DNA of 64,000 nucleotides from JAJTFW01 sp903922455 (GTDB lineage: Bacteria > Bacteroidota > Bacteroidia > AKYH767-A > OLB10): the NCBI GenBank assembly GCA_943329665.2, contig CALQEU020000020.1, positions 1 to 64,000 on the forward strand, in the 5' to 3' direction. The notes beneath the pieces were generated by a model. It saw nothing but the letters and a program-made list of their open reading frames with translations. It was not told where the DNA came from and ran no database searches. How positions within the stretch are numbered: position 1 is the stretch's first letter; each line of letters begins with the position of its first letter. A program made the translations under genes and the position numbers. Shown here piece after piece: positions 44,754 to 54,100 of this stretch.

Positions 44754-45854
44754 TTGAAAAATAATTATTCACAATACAGAGCCATGATGGCTATTGCTCG
44801 AGCGAGTTTTAGGTCTATTATGCGAAGTCCATCGGCGGTGGTTTTTACCTTGCTATTTCCATTGATTTTTATTTTGGTTTTTGGATTTATAAATGGCGGA
44901 GGCATGCGATTAGATGTTGCTTTAGCTGGAGAAAGTGATTTAAAAAATCCAGTTTTTGATAGCATTGCTAGTATGCAAGGAATTCATTTAGTTCCTGGAT
45001 TAACGAAAGTAGAGATTGATCACAATTTACAGAAAGGAGATATTGATGCCATCATCAACATACAAAAAAGGTTAGCGGACAATACCCTTTCGTATAGCGT
45101 TGAAGTCACAACGAACATGGCATCGCGCGAGAAAGGAATCATTATTCGATCGATGTTAGAACATTTGGTGGACAAAGCGAATTTGCGAGCTGCGGCAATG
45201 GAAAGGCCAATGGTTGTTTTAAGTTCGAAAGAAATTCAGGTTCGAGAATATAAAACGATTGATTTTATTTTACCAGGACAACTTGGATTTTCACTTCTTA
45301 GTTCGGGTGTATTCGGAACAGCATTTGTGTTCTTTAATTTAAGACAAACTTTAGTGATTAAAAGATTTTTCGCGACACCAATCCGTAAACCTTTTATCGT
45401 GATGGGAGAAGCCATCAGCAGACTCGTATTTGCTTTGTTAGGCGCTGCATTTTTGATTTTAGTCGGTTATTTTGCTTTTGGATTTACCCTCATTCATGGA
45501 TTTGCCACCTTCGCCACGATGCTCTTTTTGTCAGCCTTAGGACTAATTGTCTTTATGGGTTTTGGCTTTGTGGTATCTGGAATTGCTAAAAGTGAGAGTA
45601 CGATTCCGCCCTTAGCAAACATTGTCACCCTACCCCAATTTCTGCTTTCTGGTACTTTTTTCGGGATCGAAAATTTTCCAGAATGGCTCCAGCCCATTTG
45701 TAAAATATTGCCTCTCACCTACTTAAATGATGCAATGCGCTTGGTTGCATTTGAAGGAGCGGGGTTGTGTGACATCCTTATTCCGCTCGCTGTTATTTCA
45801 GCATGGGGTATTTTGATTTATGCATTAGCCGTTAAATTTTTCCGTTGGGAATAA
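44754..45854 (+). CDS. ABC-2 type exporter, permease subunit
   Basis: The 366-residue product has one N-terminal membrane helix (about 25-45, VVFTLLFPLIFILVFGFI), a 130-residue extracytoplasmic loop, and five C-terminal helices (about 170-360), the standard ABC-2 permease layout. The likely start is a TTG at 44754 (MKNNYSQYRAMMAIARASF); the first in-frame ATG lies 9-10 codons later. It partners the upstream ATPase. Substrate unknown (drug, lipid or polysaccharide precursors are typical). Confidence 0.88.
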   Translation: MKNNYSQYRAMMAIARASFRSIMRSPSAVVFTLLFPLIFILVFGFINGGGMRLDVALAGESDLKNPVFDSIASMQGIHLVPGLTKVEIDHNLQKGDIDAIINIQKRLADNTLSYSVEVTTNMASREKGIIIRSMLEHLVDKANLRAAAMERPMVVLSSKEIQVREYKTIDFILPGQLGFSLLSSGVFGTAFVFFNLRQTLVIKRFFATPIRKPFIVMGEAISRLVFALLGAAFLILVGYFAFGFTLIHGFATFATMLFLSALGLIVFMGFGFVVSGIAKSESTIPPLANIVTLPQFLLSGTFFGIENFPEWLQPICKILPLTYLNDAMRLVAFEGAGLCDILIPLAVISAWGILIYALAVKFFRWE

Positions 45855-45877
45855 ATGACGGAATGACATTAACTTTG
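45845..45877 (+). promoter_or_regulatory. Promoter TTG-N22-TAACTTTG upstream of the YugP-like gene
   Basis: TTG (45845-45847, inside the end of the permease gene) and TAACTTTG (45870-45877) are 22 bases apart, matching the Bacteroidota consensus. A leader of roughly 90 bases precedes the ATG at 45973. Confidence 0.6.
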
Positions 45878-45972
45878 CACAGGCATTCTAATTGATAGTC
45901 CGGAAGTGTAAAACAAAAAGCAGGAACAATCGTTTCTACTAATAACTAGAAAAATTAAAAACAGAAAAAGCC

Positions 45973-46650
45973 ATGATGGGAATTTATTTGATTGTAATTG
46001 CATTTATGATTATTGGTTGGCTAGTAAATCGTCAATTAAAAAGCAAGTTTGAAAAATATTCACAAACACCAATTAGTTCGGGGTTAAGTGGGCAACAAAT
46101 TGCCGAGAGAATGTTGCGTGATCATAATATTCACGATGTGAAAGTAATTTCAGTAGAGGGTAGATTAACGGATCACTACAATCCACTTGACAAAACAGTA
46201 AATTTAAGTCACGACGTTTACTATGGAAAAAATGCGGCTGCTGCTGCCGTTTCTGCACATGAGTGTGGTCATGCTGTACAACATGCGCGTGCATACAGCA
46301 TGCTACAACTACGTTCTGCATTAGTTCCTGTAGTAAGCTTTGCTTCTAAATGGGTGCAATGGGTGTTACTTGCGGGTATATTACTAGTGAATATATTTCC
46401 AAGCTTATTGTTGATTGGAATCACATTATTTGCTGCAACTACCGCATTTAGTTTTGTCACTTTGCCTGTTGAATTTGATGCAAGCAAACGTGCGTTGGTT
46501 TGGTTAGAAAGCGCAAAAATCACTACTTCACAAGAGCATGAGCAATCGAAAGATGCCTTGTGGTGGGCGGCTATGACCTATGTTGTTGCAGCACTTGCGG
46601 CTTTGGCTACTCTGATGTACTATGTATTAATATACATGAGAAGAAACTAA
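45973..46650 (+). CDS. YugP-like membrane zinc metallopeptidase
   Basis: The 225-residue protein has an N-terminal membrane helix (residues 2-17), the zinc motif HECGH in VSAHECGHAVQHA (near 95-103), and three more hydrophobic helices (about 117-165 and 200-222). The LPVEFDASKRAL segment after the second helix pair, with its Glu/Asp, is typical of the neutral zinc metallopeptidase family of YugP (Zn_peptidase_2). Its substrates are not known. It has its own promoter and a terminator after it. Confidence 0.92.
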   Translation: MMGIYLIVIAFMIIGWLVNRQLKSKFEKYSQTPISSGLSGQQIAERMLRDHNIHDVKVISVEGRLTDHYNPLDKTVNLSHDVYYGKNAAAAAVSAHECGHAVQHARAYSMLQLRSALVPVVSFASKWVQWVLLAGILLVNIFPSLLLIGITLFAATTAFSFVTLPVEFDASKRALVWLESAKITTSQEHEQSKDALWWAAMTYVVAALAALATLMYYVLIYMRRN

Positions 46651-46672
46651 AATAATTAAACAAAAAGAATTT

Positions 46673-46705
46673 AAAAGGCGGCGAATCAATTCATCGCCTT
46701 TTTTT
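46673..46705 (+). terminator. Intrinsic terminator after the YugP-like gene
   Basis: An 8-bp stem AAAAGGCG (46673-46680) / CGCCTTTT (46695-46702), extended by an inner GAA/TTC pair, is followed by a run of T (46699-46705). It lies 22 bases past the stop codon. Confidence 0.9.
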
Positions 46706-46758
46706 ATCGCTGACATTTATCAATCAAAACCAAAATTATTATTTACTAATTTCGCTCC

Positions 46759-47712
46759 ATGAATCTACCGCAACCAATTATCGATCGCGTGAAGCTGCTT
46801 GAGGAGAAATACACAGCCATGGGGCAGGATTTAATTTCTTACCTAGATGGACTTTTGTATACTGATGTATGTACCTACTGGGACTATATTCATATCGATA
46901 CTTTACTTAGTCTTCAACAGCCCCGCACTAAATTTCCAGATGAAGAAGTGTTTATCATGTATCATCAAGTGACGGAGTTATATTTTAAATTGGCTCTACA
47001 TGAATTGCAACAAATCGTTGATAAAGGTCCGGATGCTATATTTATGGCTACCCGACTTCAACGTGTGAATCGATATTTCGCAGTGCTCACCAGTTCGTTC
47101 GATATTATGGGCGATGGAATGGAACGCGAGCAGTTCCAAAAATTCAGAATGAGTTTATTGCCTGCTAGTGGATTTCAAAGTGCACAATATCGCACAATAG
47201 AAATTTATGCAACTGATTTTATTCGACTCGTAGATAAAGATGTTCGTGATTCATTTGAAGGAAAGAATTCCTCTCTAGAAGAAATGTTCGAACATATTTA
47301 TTGGAAAACGGGAGCCACTGAGTTATCGACAGGAAAGAAAACGCTTACTCTTCGACAATTCGAAGAAAAGTATTCGAAGCAACTCATTGAAACTGCACAA
47401 CGATTACAAACAACCAATATGTGGGCTATTTTTAAATCGTTGCCACAAGCTGATCAAGATCGTGATGATTTACGCATTGCCATGAAGCAGTTGGATGTAA
47501 ACGTAAATATTAATTGGCCATTGGTACATTATCGATCGGCAGCAAAATATTTACAAGCGAATCCAGCCGACATTGCAGCAACAGGAGGAACAAACTGGCA
47601 AAAATACCTTCCTCCCCGTTTTCAAAAAAGAATTTTCTATCCTGAACTTTGGAGTCAAGAAGAAATAGACAACTGGGGCAAAGGTTGGGTGGACGAAGTG
47701 TTCGCGAAGTAA
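46759..47712 (+). CDS. kynA: Tryptophan 2,3-dioxygenase
   Basis: The 317-residue protein shows family motifs: TYWDYIHIDTLLSLQ (near 33), MYHQVTELYFKLALHEL (near 69), FDIMGDGMEREQFQKFR (near 114), SGFQSAQYRTIE (near 137) and a C-terminal INWPLVHYRSAAKYLQ...ATGGTNWQKYL that supplies the heme histidine and the TGGT substrate loop. It oxidises L-tryptophan to N-formylkynurenine in the cytoplasm using heme. It stands alone. A TrpXYZ-like importer and a 2-aminomuconate-deaminase-like gene lie 8-15 kb downstream. Confidence 0.93.
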   Translation: MNLPQPIIDRVKLLEEKYTAMGQDLISYLDGLLYTDVCTYWDYIHIDTLLSLQQPRTKFPDEEVFIMYHQVTELYFKLALHELQQIVDKGPDAIFMATRLQRVNRYFAVLTSSFDIMGDGMEREQFQKFRMSLLPASGFQSAQYRTIEIYATDFIRLVDKDVRDSFEGKNSSLEEMFEHIYWKTGATELSTGKKTLTLRQFEEKYSKQLIETAQRLQTTNMWAIFKSLPQADQDRDDLRIAMKQLDVNVNINWPLVHYRSAAKYLQANPADIAATGGTNWQKYLPPRFQKRIFYPELWSQEEIDNWGKGWVDEVFAK

Positions 47713-47975
47713 ATTGCCGCGCCCAGAAGTCTGTCCAAAGGACTGTACTTCTGGGGTAAATTGGTAAAATTGGTAATCAGATAGCTACAGGTAGGTAAAT
47801 ATCTTTGCTCTTCAATTTTAATGGAGTGAAGTTCATTTGGTCTGTGCTCAGGTTAAACCATTAAATTTTTGTGATAACTTAGACTTTTATTGCCTACTTT
47901 TTAATGTTTTTAATTCCCACATTAACTTTTTAGAATTGATTATCAAGTAAATATGGCTTTATTTGAATTCGTAAA
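47713..47975. other. Intergenic space with a strong hairpin
   Basis: This space between the dioxygenase and the next promoter holds the GCCCAGAAGT hairpin described separately and no gene. Short TTGGTAAAATTGGTAA stretches follow it. Confidence 0.6.
47721..47756. repeat. Hairpin element GCCCAGAAGT...ACTTCTGGGG
   Basis: CCCAGAAGT (47722-47730) pairs with ACTTCTGGG (47747-47755), with an inner GTCC-AAA-GGAC stem. It lies 10 bases after the kynA stop and has no T-run, so it is a hairpin that could shield the mRNA end but is not a standard terminator. It shares both arms with the 38403-38507 element. Confidence 0.8.
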
Positions 47976-48006
47976 TTGGTTTATGTTATAAACTACTTTA
48001 TATTTG
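47976..48006 (+). promoter_or_regulatory. Promoter TTG-N20-TATATTTG
   Basis: TTG (47976-47978) and TATATTTG (47999-48006) are spaced by 20 bases, a close match to the Bacteroidota consensus. It lies 18 bases before the ATG at 48025. Confidence 0.75.
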
Positions 48007-48024
48007 CAGAATACAAAAAACAAC

Positions 48025-48699
48025 ATGAAAAAAATCATTTATTCATTAATCACGGCTCTACTTCTAGTAGGCACTTATCAAGAAGTTGCTGCACAAGCAG
48101 GAAAAGATGTTCCAACTGAAAAAACACGTAGGTTCTTAGTTCGCTACCTTGGTTCCTTGGATACAGCAAAAACGTATGAAACTAAGGCTAATTTATTAAG
48201 AGGAATTGAAATGGTTGCGAATGCATCCAAATCAGATTGGATTTCTCAATATCATGCTTCATTTCAAAATGCTGTGCTTTCAATAGAGAAAAAAGATACT
48301 GCTGAAGCAAGTAGGATGTTGAACAAAGCAGAAGAGTTTATCAAAACGGCTAATTCTATTCAACCGAATGAATCAGAAATTGTTTTATTAAGAGCAATGA
48401 TTAACGGAATGCGTATTGGACAGAATCCATCACTTGGAGCCGCATTAGGTCCAGATGTGATGAAAGGATATGCAGAAGCAAAAAAATTGAATGCAGAAAA
48501 TCCTCGTGTGTATTTAGTATTAGGTGAATCGTATATGTATATGCCAGAAGAAGCAGGTGGCGGAATGAAAGTAGCAAAAGCCAATTTAGAAATTGCTTTG
48601 AAGAAATATGAAAACGAAAAACATGATGATCCAGCATGGCCAACTTGGGGAAAAGATCGTGCACTGCAATTACTAGCTGAAATAGAAAGCAAAAAATAA
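48025..48699 (+). CDS. Secreted helical-repeat (TPR-like) protein of unknown function
   Basis: The product (224 residues from the ATG at 48025) has a signal peptide (MKKIIYSLITALLLVGT...VAAQ). The frame can be extended to a TTG at 48004, but that codon lies inside the -7 box, so the ATG is preferred. The mature part is helical, with pairs resembling tetratricopeptide helices (ASRMLNKAEEFIKTANSIQP, YAEAKKLNAENPRVYLVLGESY, KVAKANLEIALKKYENEK). A role is unknown. A 71-base gap leads to the membrane protein and regulator genes on the same strand. Confidence 0.78.
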   Translation: MKKIIYSLITALLLVGTYQEVAAQAGKDVPTEKTRRFLVRYLGSLDTAKTYETKANLLRGIEMVANASKSDWISQYHASFQNAVLSIEKKDTAEASRMLNKAEEFIKTANSIQPNESEIVLLRAMINGMRIGQNPSLGAALGPDVMKGYAEAKKLNAENPRVYLVLGESYMYMPEEAGGGMKVAKANLEIALKKYENEKHDDPAWPTWGKDRALQLLAEIESKK

Positions 48700-48770
48700 T
48701 GATCCCCGGAAGAGTACAAAAAAATTCGAGTTATTGATAACCTCACTCTTAGCGCCTAAAAAACAAACAA

Positions 48771-49385
48771 ATGGAAAATGAAAAATCAACAATGAGCAAT
48801 CAGGAAAGTTTGCGCATTATTCAGTCGATGATTGAATCGACTAAACAAGATTTACATGATAATGGATCATGGTTCTTACTCTGGGGATGGTTAGTCTTTT
48901 TAGCCTGCGCTATCCATTTTATCCTGCTACAAGTCAACTATGATCAACCACAAATAGCGTGGATGCTGATGCCTTTGGGCGGTTTAATCAGTTTTATCAA
49001 GGGAATGCGTGAAGAAAAATCACAAAAAGTAAAAACATATGTAGATGCATTTATGAAACATGTATTAGTAGCATTTATCGTTTCCCTCTTTATCGTCCTC
49101 GGATTTATGCCACAACTTGGATTGAATACATATCCTCTTATTATGATGGTGTATGGTTTCTGGCTCTACATTAGCGGCGGTGTCATCAATTTTCGCCCGC
49201 TTCAAATAGGAGGTATAATAAACTGGGTCCTTGCCATTACCGCCTTCTATGTTGGATTTGAAATACAATTGGCCTTGTTAGCTGCGGCCGTGTTGCTTGG
49301 GTATATTATTCCGGGATACATCCTAAAAAGCCGCTACGAACAAGCTTTTAAAGCTTCTCCGGTAGCAACGGAAAATTATGTTTAA
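48771..49385 (+). CDS. Multi-pass membrane protein paired with a regulator
   Basis: The 204-residue product has a cytoplasmic N-terminus (1-30) and about six membrane helices (for example WFLLWGWLVFLACAIHFILL, VLVAFIVSLFIVLGFM, YPLIMMVYGFWLYISGG, LLAAAVLLGYIIPGYIL). I do not recognise a named family. Its last 8 bases overlap the start of the winged-helix gene, a coupling seen for many one-component regulators and their membrane partners. It may be a sensor or simply the target of the regulator. Confidence 0.8.
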   Translation: MENEKSTMSNQESLRIIQSMIESTKQDLHDNGSWFLLWGWLVFLACAIHFILLQVNYDQPQIAWMLMPLGGLISFIKGMREEKSQKVKTYVDAFMKHVLVAFIVSLFIVLGFMPQLGLNTYPLIMMVYGFWLYISGGVINFRPLQIGGIINWVLAITAFYVGFEIQLALLAAAVLLGYIIPGYILKSRYEQAFKASPVATENYV

Positions 49386-49668
49386 CGAACTAAATCCTTT
49401 ATTGCATCAACAGTTGCGCCTATCGGTAATTTCTTTACTGATGAATGTAAAGGAGGCTGACTTTACATATATCCGTGAGAAAACAGGTGCAACGGCAGGT
49501 AACTTGAGTGTGCAGATTAACAAATTGGCAGAAGCAGAATATCTACAAGTAAAGAAAAGTTTTAAAGAAAATTATCCGTTGACTACTTGTTCAGTTACCT
49601 CGAAAGGAAGAAAAGCATTTGAAGAATATGTATCTTCTTTGCAAGAATATTTAAAGCCAACGAAGTGA
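49378..49668 (+). CDS. Winged-helix transcriptional regulator
   Basis: The 96-residue product is a single winged-helix domain: LHQQLRLSVISLLMN (helix 1), FTYIREKTGATAGNLSVQINKLAEAEYL (helices 2-3) and the wing VKKSFKENYPLTTCSVTSKGRKAFEEY. This layout matches the short MarR/ArsR-like family with the TxGNLSxHLxKLExAGY pattern. The TAGNLSVQINKL helix would contact DNA. It overlaps the membrane protein gene by 8 bases and probably controls its own operon. Confidence 0.88.
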   Translation: MFNELNPLLHQQLRLSVISLLMNVKEADFTYIREKTGATAGNLSVQINKLAEAEYLQVKKSFKENYPLTTCSVTSKGRKAFEEYVSSLQEYLKPTK

Positions 49669-49697
49669 TTAAATCCTTCAACATAATTTCTTTTTTA

Positions 49698-49843
49698 AAC
49701 ACTAGAGGCACAAAAGAGCACTAGAGAACACAAAAAATCTAAACTTTGTGTTCTCATAAGTTATCCAAAGTTCACAAGGCGAAGGGCTAGAAAAAATTAA
49801 ATTCTCAAGTGCACTTTTGTGTACTTGAGTGGCCTCTAGTGTT
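49698..49843. repeat. Nested inverted repeats between convergent genes
   Basis: AACACTAGAGGC (49698-49709) is inverted at 49832-49843 (GCCTCTAGTGTT), enclosing a second perfect 10-bp stem AGAACACAAA (49725-49734) / TTTGTGTTCT (49745-49754). It lies between the convergent regulator and amidohydrolase genes. It may act as a two-way transcription stop or be a dispersed repeat. Confidence 0.75.
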
Positions 49844-49874
49844 AAAATTTGCGCTTTGTTGTACTAAAAAATTA

Positions 49875-51158
49875 TTATTTAACTGAATACTTTTCTTTAT
49901 ACCGACGGTAAAGCTCTTTTTGATAATTATCCAAATCAATCATTCTACCTTGTATAAACGCCATCTCCACTTTATTTCCAGTCATGTCTAATGCATCACC
50001 CGATGAAATAAATAACGTGGCGTCTTTTTCATCTTCTAGCGACCCACAACTTTTATCAATTCCCAAAATTTGCGCTGATGATAACGTGATGCATTGCAAG
50101 GCTTCTTCTTTTGACAAACCATATCCTGCCACTGTTCCCGCTTGAAATCCCAAATTGCGCTGTTGCCAAAACCCTTCATCGGTGATACTGACTGTAATTC
50201 CAGCTTTGAATAAAATTCCTGGCAATTTATAAGACATATCAACATCATCATCTTCACGATAAGGCAGTGCATGCGTACGTGTTATTATTACCGGAACATT
50301 TTTTTCTTTCAATAAATCTACCACTCTCCAACTATCGTTACCACCCACAATGACTATTTTTAATTTGTACTTATCGCCGAAGTTAATGGCTTCAATAATT
50401 TCTCTCGCAAATTCACAACGCACGTATAGATTCATACTGCCATCAAATAAACCTTTCATGGCTTCTAAGCTTCTGTTTTTTACAGATGGATTCGATTTAG
50501 CATACCCCGCCGCGTCGTCGAATTGTGTGTACAACGATTGCATCGCTTTTTCATTCTTTGTTTTTTGCTCTGCTTCTGCATCCGGTGTAGCCATTCGCTG
50601 TTGACGCATCGATGGCCAATTCACCCAAATACCATCATCGGCTTTTACCATTGCATCTTCCCAATTCCATGCATCCAATTGCACCACGGAAGAAGAACCG
50701 CTTAACAAGCCACCCTGCGGAGCCACTTGCGCCATCAAGACTCCGTTGTCACGTACCGTAGGAATGACTCTTGAATCGGGGTTGTAAGCGATCAATGTTC
50801 GTGCACTTGGATTGAGACTTCCACTTTCTCTGTAATCATTGGTAGCTCTCACCGCCTCCAAATCACTCAATCCTAAAATAGAATTTAAAGCAATAAAGCC
50901 CGGATACGCATGTTTGTCGTTTACGTAAATAATGGTATCAAAAGCTTTTGGATCGGGACGAAATCCTTTTGCATCCATTACAAAACTTAGCTTCCCGCCT
51001 GTGATGCCAATGGCGCTCACGGGGATCATTTTTCCATTGCCAATATGAGCAGTTGCACCTAATAATAATATGCGTTGGTTATTTGCTGTTGCTGGTGCGG
51101 GACGTTGCGCCATCACCGCTTGAGAAATCAATAATAATAGTATAAATATCTTTTTCAT
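49875..51158 (-). CDS. Amidohydrolase-family protein without the HxH motif
   Basis: The 427-residue product has a signal peptide (cleaved near VMAQ-R, residue 18) and a TIM-barrel layout of the amidohydrolase superfamily (ILLLGATAHIGNGKMIPVSAIGI...YPGFIALNS; late SKEEALQCITLSSAQILGIDKSCGSLEDEKDATLFI). At the point where active members read PGFIDxHxH it reads PGFIALNSI, so the first two metal histidines are missing. It may be a pseudoenzyme or binding protein. It follows the 1010-residue paralogue by 11 bases on the same strand. Confidence 0.83.
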   Translation of the reverse strand: MKKIFILLLLISQAVMAQRPAPATANNQRILLLGATAHIGNGKMIPVSAIGITGGKLSFVMDAKGFRPDPKAFDTIIYVNDKHAYPGFIALNSILGLSDLEAVRATNDYRESGSLNPSARTLIAYNPDSRVIPTVRDNGVLMAQVAPQGGLLSGSSSVVQLDAWNWEDAMVKADDGIWVNWPSMRQQRMATPDAEAEQKTKNEKAMQSLYTQFDDAAGYAKSNPSVKNRSLEAMKGLFDGSMNLYVRCEFAREIIEAINFGDKYKLKIVIVGGNDSWRVVDLLKEKNVPVIITRTHALPYREDDDVDMSYKLPGILFKAGITVSITDEGFWQQRNLGFQAGTVAGYGLSKEEALQCITLSSAQILGIDKSCGSLEDEKDATLFISSGDALDMTGNKVEMAFIQGRMIDLDNYQKELYRRYKEKYSVK

Positions 51159-51169
51159 GGTTGGTCAAA

Positions 51170-54100
51170 TTAATGTGGTGCGTGTTCCATATCGTTACAA
51201 TGGTATTCTTCGTGTGGTGCACTTCCGCCTTTTTGTGTAGCTCCACCCGCTGCTTTATCGTCTTGCATTTTTTTAATAATGCGTTGTCGTTCTGTTTGTA
51301 TATCGGCGCGAAGTTGTTCATCACGCTTTAAATCAAAATAGCATATACCATCAACAAAAGTTTTCACGGGGGTTGAATACACCGACAATGGCGGACCATT
51401 CCATAATACTACATCGGCATCTTTTCCTATTTTAATACTTCCTACTTTTTCACTTACATGCAATAGTTTCGCAGGATTCAGCGTAACGAACTTCAGAGCC
51501 TCTTCCTCTGAAATATTTCCATATTTGCAAGCTTTGGCCGCTTCTTGATTTAATCGTCGAGCCATTTCTGCATCATCGCTATTAAATCCTGTTACTACTC
51601 CTACGTTGTGCATAATCGCTCCATTGTATGGAATGGCCTCAATTACTTCATACTTGTACGCCCACCAATCAGAAAAAGAAGAAGCCCCTGCACCATGTGT
51701 CTTCATCTTATCGGCTACTTTATATCCTTCCAAAATATGAGTAAACGTATTTACACGAAATTGAAATGAATCGGCAACATGCATCAACATATTAATTTCA
51801 CCTTGCTGATAACTATGACAAGTAATGAATCTTTTCTTATTTAATATTTCAGCCAATGCATCTAATTCTAAATCGCGACGTGGTGCCATTCCTTTCGATT
51901 TGCTTAAATTAAATTTCTTCCAATTGGCATCGTATTCTTTTGCTCTCGTAAACGCATCAATGTAAATTTGCTCTACTCCCATTCGTGTTTGCGGATAGCG
52001 GTTAACGTTATTATCACCCCAATTCGATTGCTTTACATTTTCTCCTAAAGCAAACTTGATAAAACCATCTGCACCCTTAAATTTCATTTCTTCCGCTGTT
52101 TGTCCCCAACGCAATTTTATTAAGATGGTTTGTCCGCCAACAGCATTCGCACTTCCATGTAATAAATGTGAAGTAGTTACTCCACCTGCTAACTGTCGAT
52201 AAATATTGATATCATCTGGATTAATTACATCACCAATTCGAACTTCAGAAGTCACACTTTGCGTTCCTTCATTCACGCCTTCGTTGATGGCAATATGAGA
52301 ATGTTCGTCGATGATTCCAGGTGTCACATGCATTCCAGTGCCATCAATCATTTCCATTCCATCATATTTAATTTTATCGGTATCACTAAACTTTCCAACG
52401 GCAATAATTTTTCCGCCTTTGATGATCACATCTGCATTTTGCAAGATGCCTTGATCTTCGCATGTCCATACCGTTACATTCTTAATCCATACATTTCCTG
52501 CAGATGGAATATCCGCTTTCGATTTCCATCCGTAAGCCATGTTCGGAAGCCATGTTTGTGGCATCACAAATGCTGAATCTTTCTTGATAGTATCTTTCTT
52601 TGCTTCCGATGGGCCCATCTTTTCCGCCGACCAAGTCATCCATTTCCCATCTGGATTTTGTGCTTGTCCGCTGATTCGACTTCCGTTCAAATTAAAACTT
52701 CCATTTAATCGATACGCTCCTTTTCCTTTTTTAGGCTCGAAACGAAATGTCCATTGCGAGTTAAAGGAAGTTGCTTCTACTTTTACCTTGATGGTATCGC
52801 GTTGCAATATCCATTCAGGTGCAAATTGATCCCCGCTAGCAGATAAATTCCATCCTTGCAACGTATCTAAAGTTAACTTGTATTTATTTCGAATCTCAAT
52901 ACTATCTGGATTCTTGATGATGTATCGCTCTCCAGAAATCCAGTGCTCCACTAATACATTTTCCTTTTCAAAATAATCTTTTGTGCAGATAAAAAAGTTA
53001 GCTAGCATTCCTGATTTCAACGATCCTACTTGATTCTCTATTCCTAATAACTTTGCCGGAAGTGTAGTCAATGCTTTCAATGCTTGATCTTTCGACAATC
53101 CACACTTCAACGCTTTTTGCAATGATGATGTAAACTCCTTCTTTTCTTTTAATCCATCTGTGGTTAATACAAAATTAACTCCTGCTTTTTCTAACACGCT
53201 CGCATTTGCTGGTGCCATTTCCCAATGACGCAAATCGTCCAAGTTAATATTTAATGCATCAAAAGGATTTGAAACATCGTATGCTTTTGGAAAATTTAGC
53301 GAAACAATGAATGTCGATTTACTCTTCGCAATTTCTTCTATACGTTTATATTCATCTCCTCCTCCACGTATACAATAACTTTGACCAAATTCTTTTGCAA
53401 TTAAATTTGCTCTCAATACAGAACGATAATCGTTCACTTCAAAAAGTTGTAGTAAATTTTGATTCGCATTCCACGCCGCTAAAGAAATATCAAAATCCTT
53501 ATCCGTCGCATTTTTATACCATTGTGCATCCAAATACGTTTGACGAATCAAGGCAATACTTCCCATCAAGGAAGAAGGATAATCTTGTGTTGAGGTTCCT
53601 TTATTAAATGAAAAAGCATTTGCTGCTTTGTCTTTTAATATGAGTTTATGGATATCACCATCACCCATCAGCACAACAGTGCCTGTACCTCTCGCAATAC
53701 CATCTTTCCGTAACGACAACCCTATACCAAAACCAAGTTTACGAAATTCTTGTGCTTCTTTTGCATTAGCATCGAAAGCTACATACGCATTAAATTCCGG
53801 ATGAATAGCTTGATTCCAACTGGTAGCACCTGTTGAATTCGACTCTGCTTGCGGTTTGCGTTCACGACGGTTTAATGGAGTAGATGCTTTCGTATCTTCC
53901 TGACCATAGTCGGTGTAAGCATCGATGAAAGAAGGATAAATATACTGTCCTTTCAAATCATAAACGATGGCATCGGCTGGAATATTGATTGCATTTCCAA
54001 CGCCAATTACTTTACCTTTTTGAATAAGTAAGATGGCATCTTTCAAGATATTTCCGGGTTCGATTACGATGTAGGCATGCTTGAAAGCATAGACCAATTC

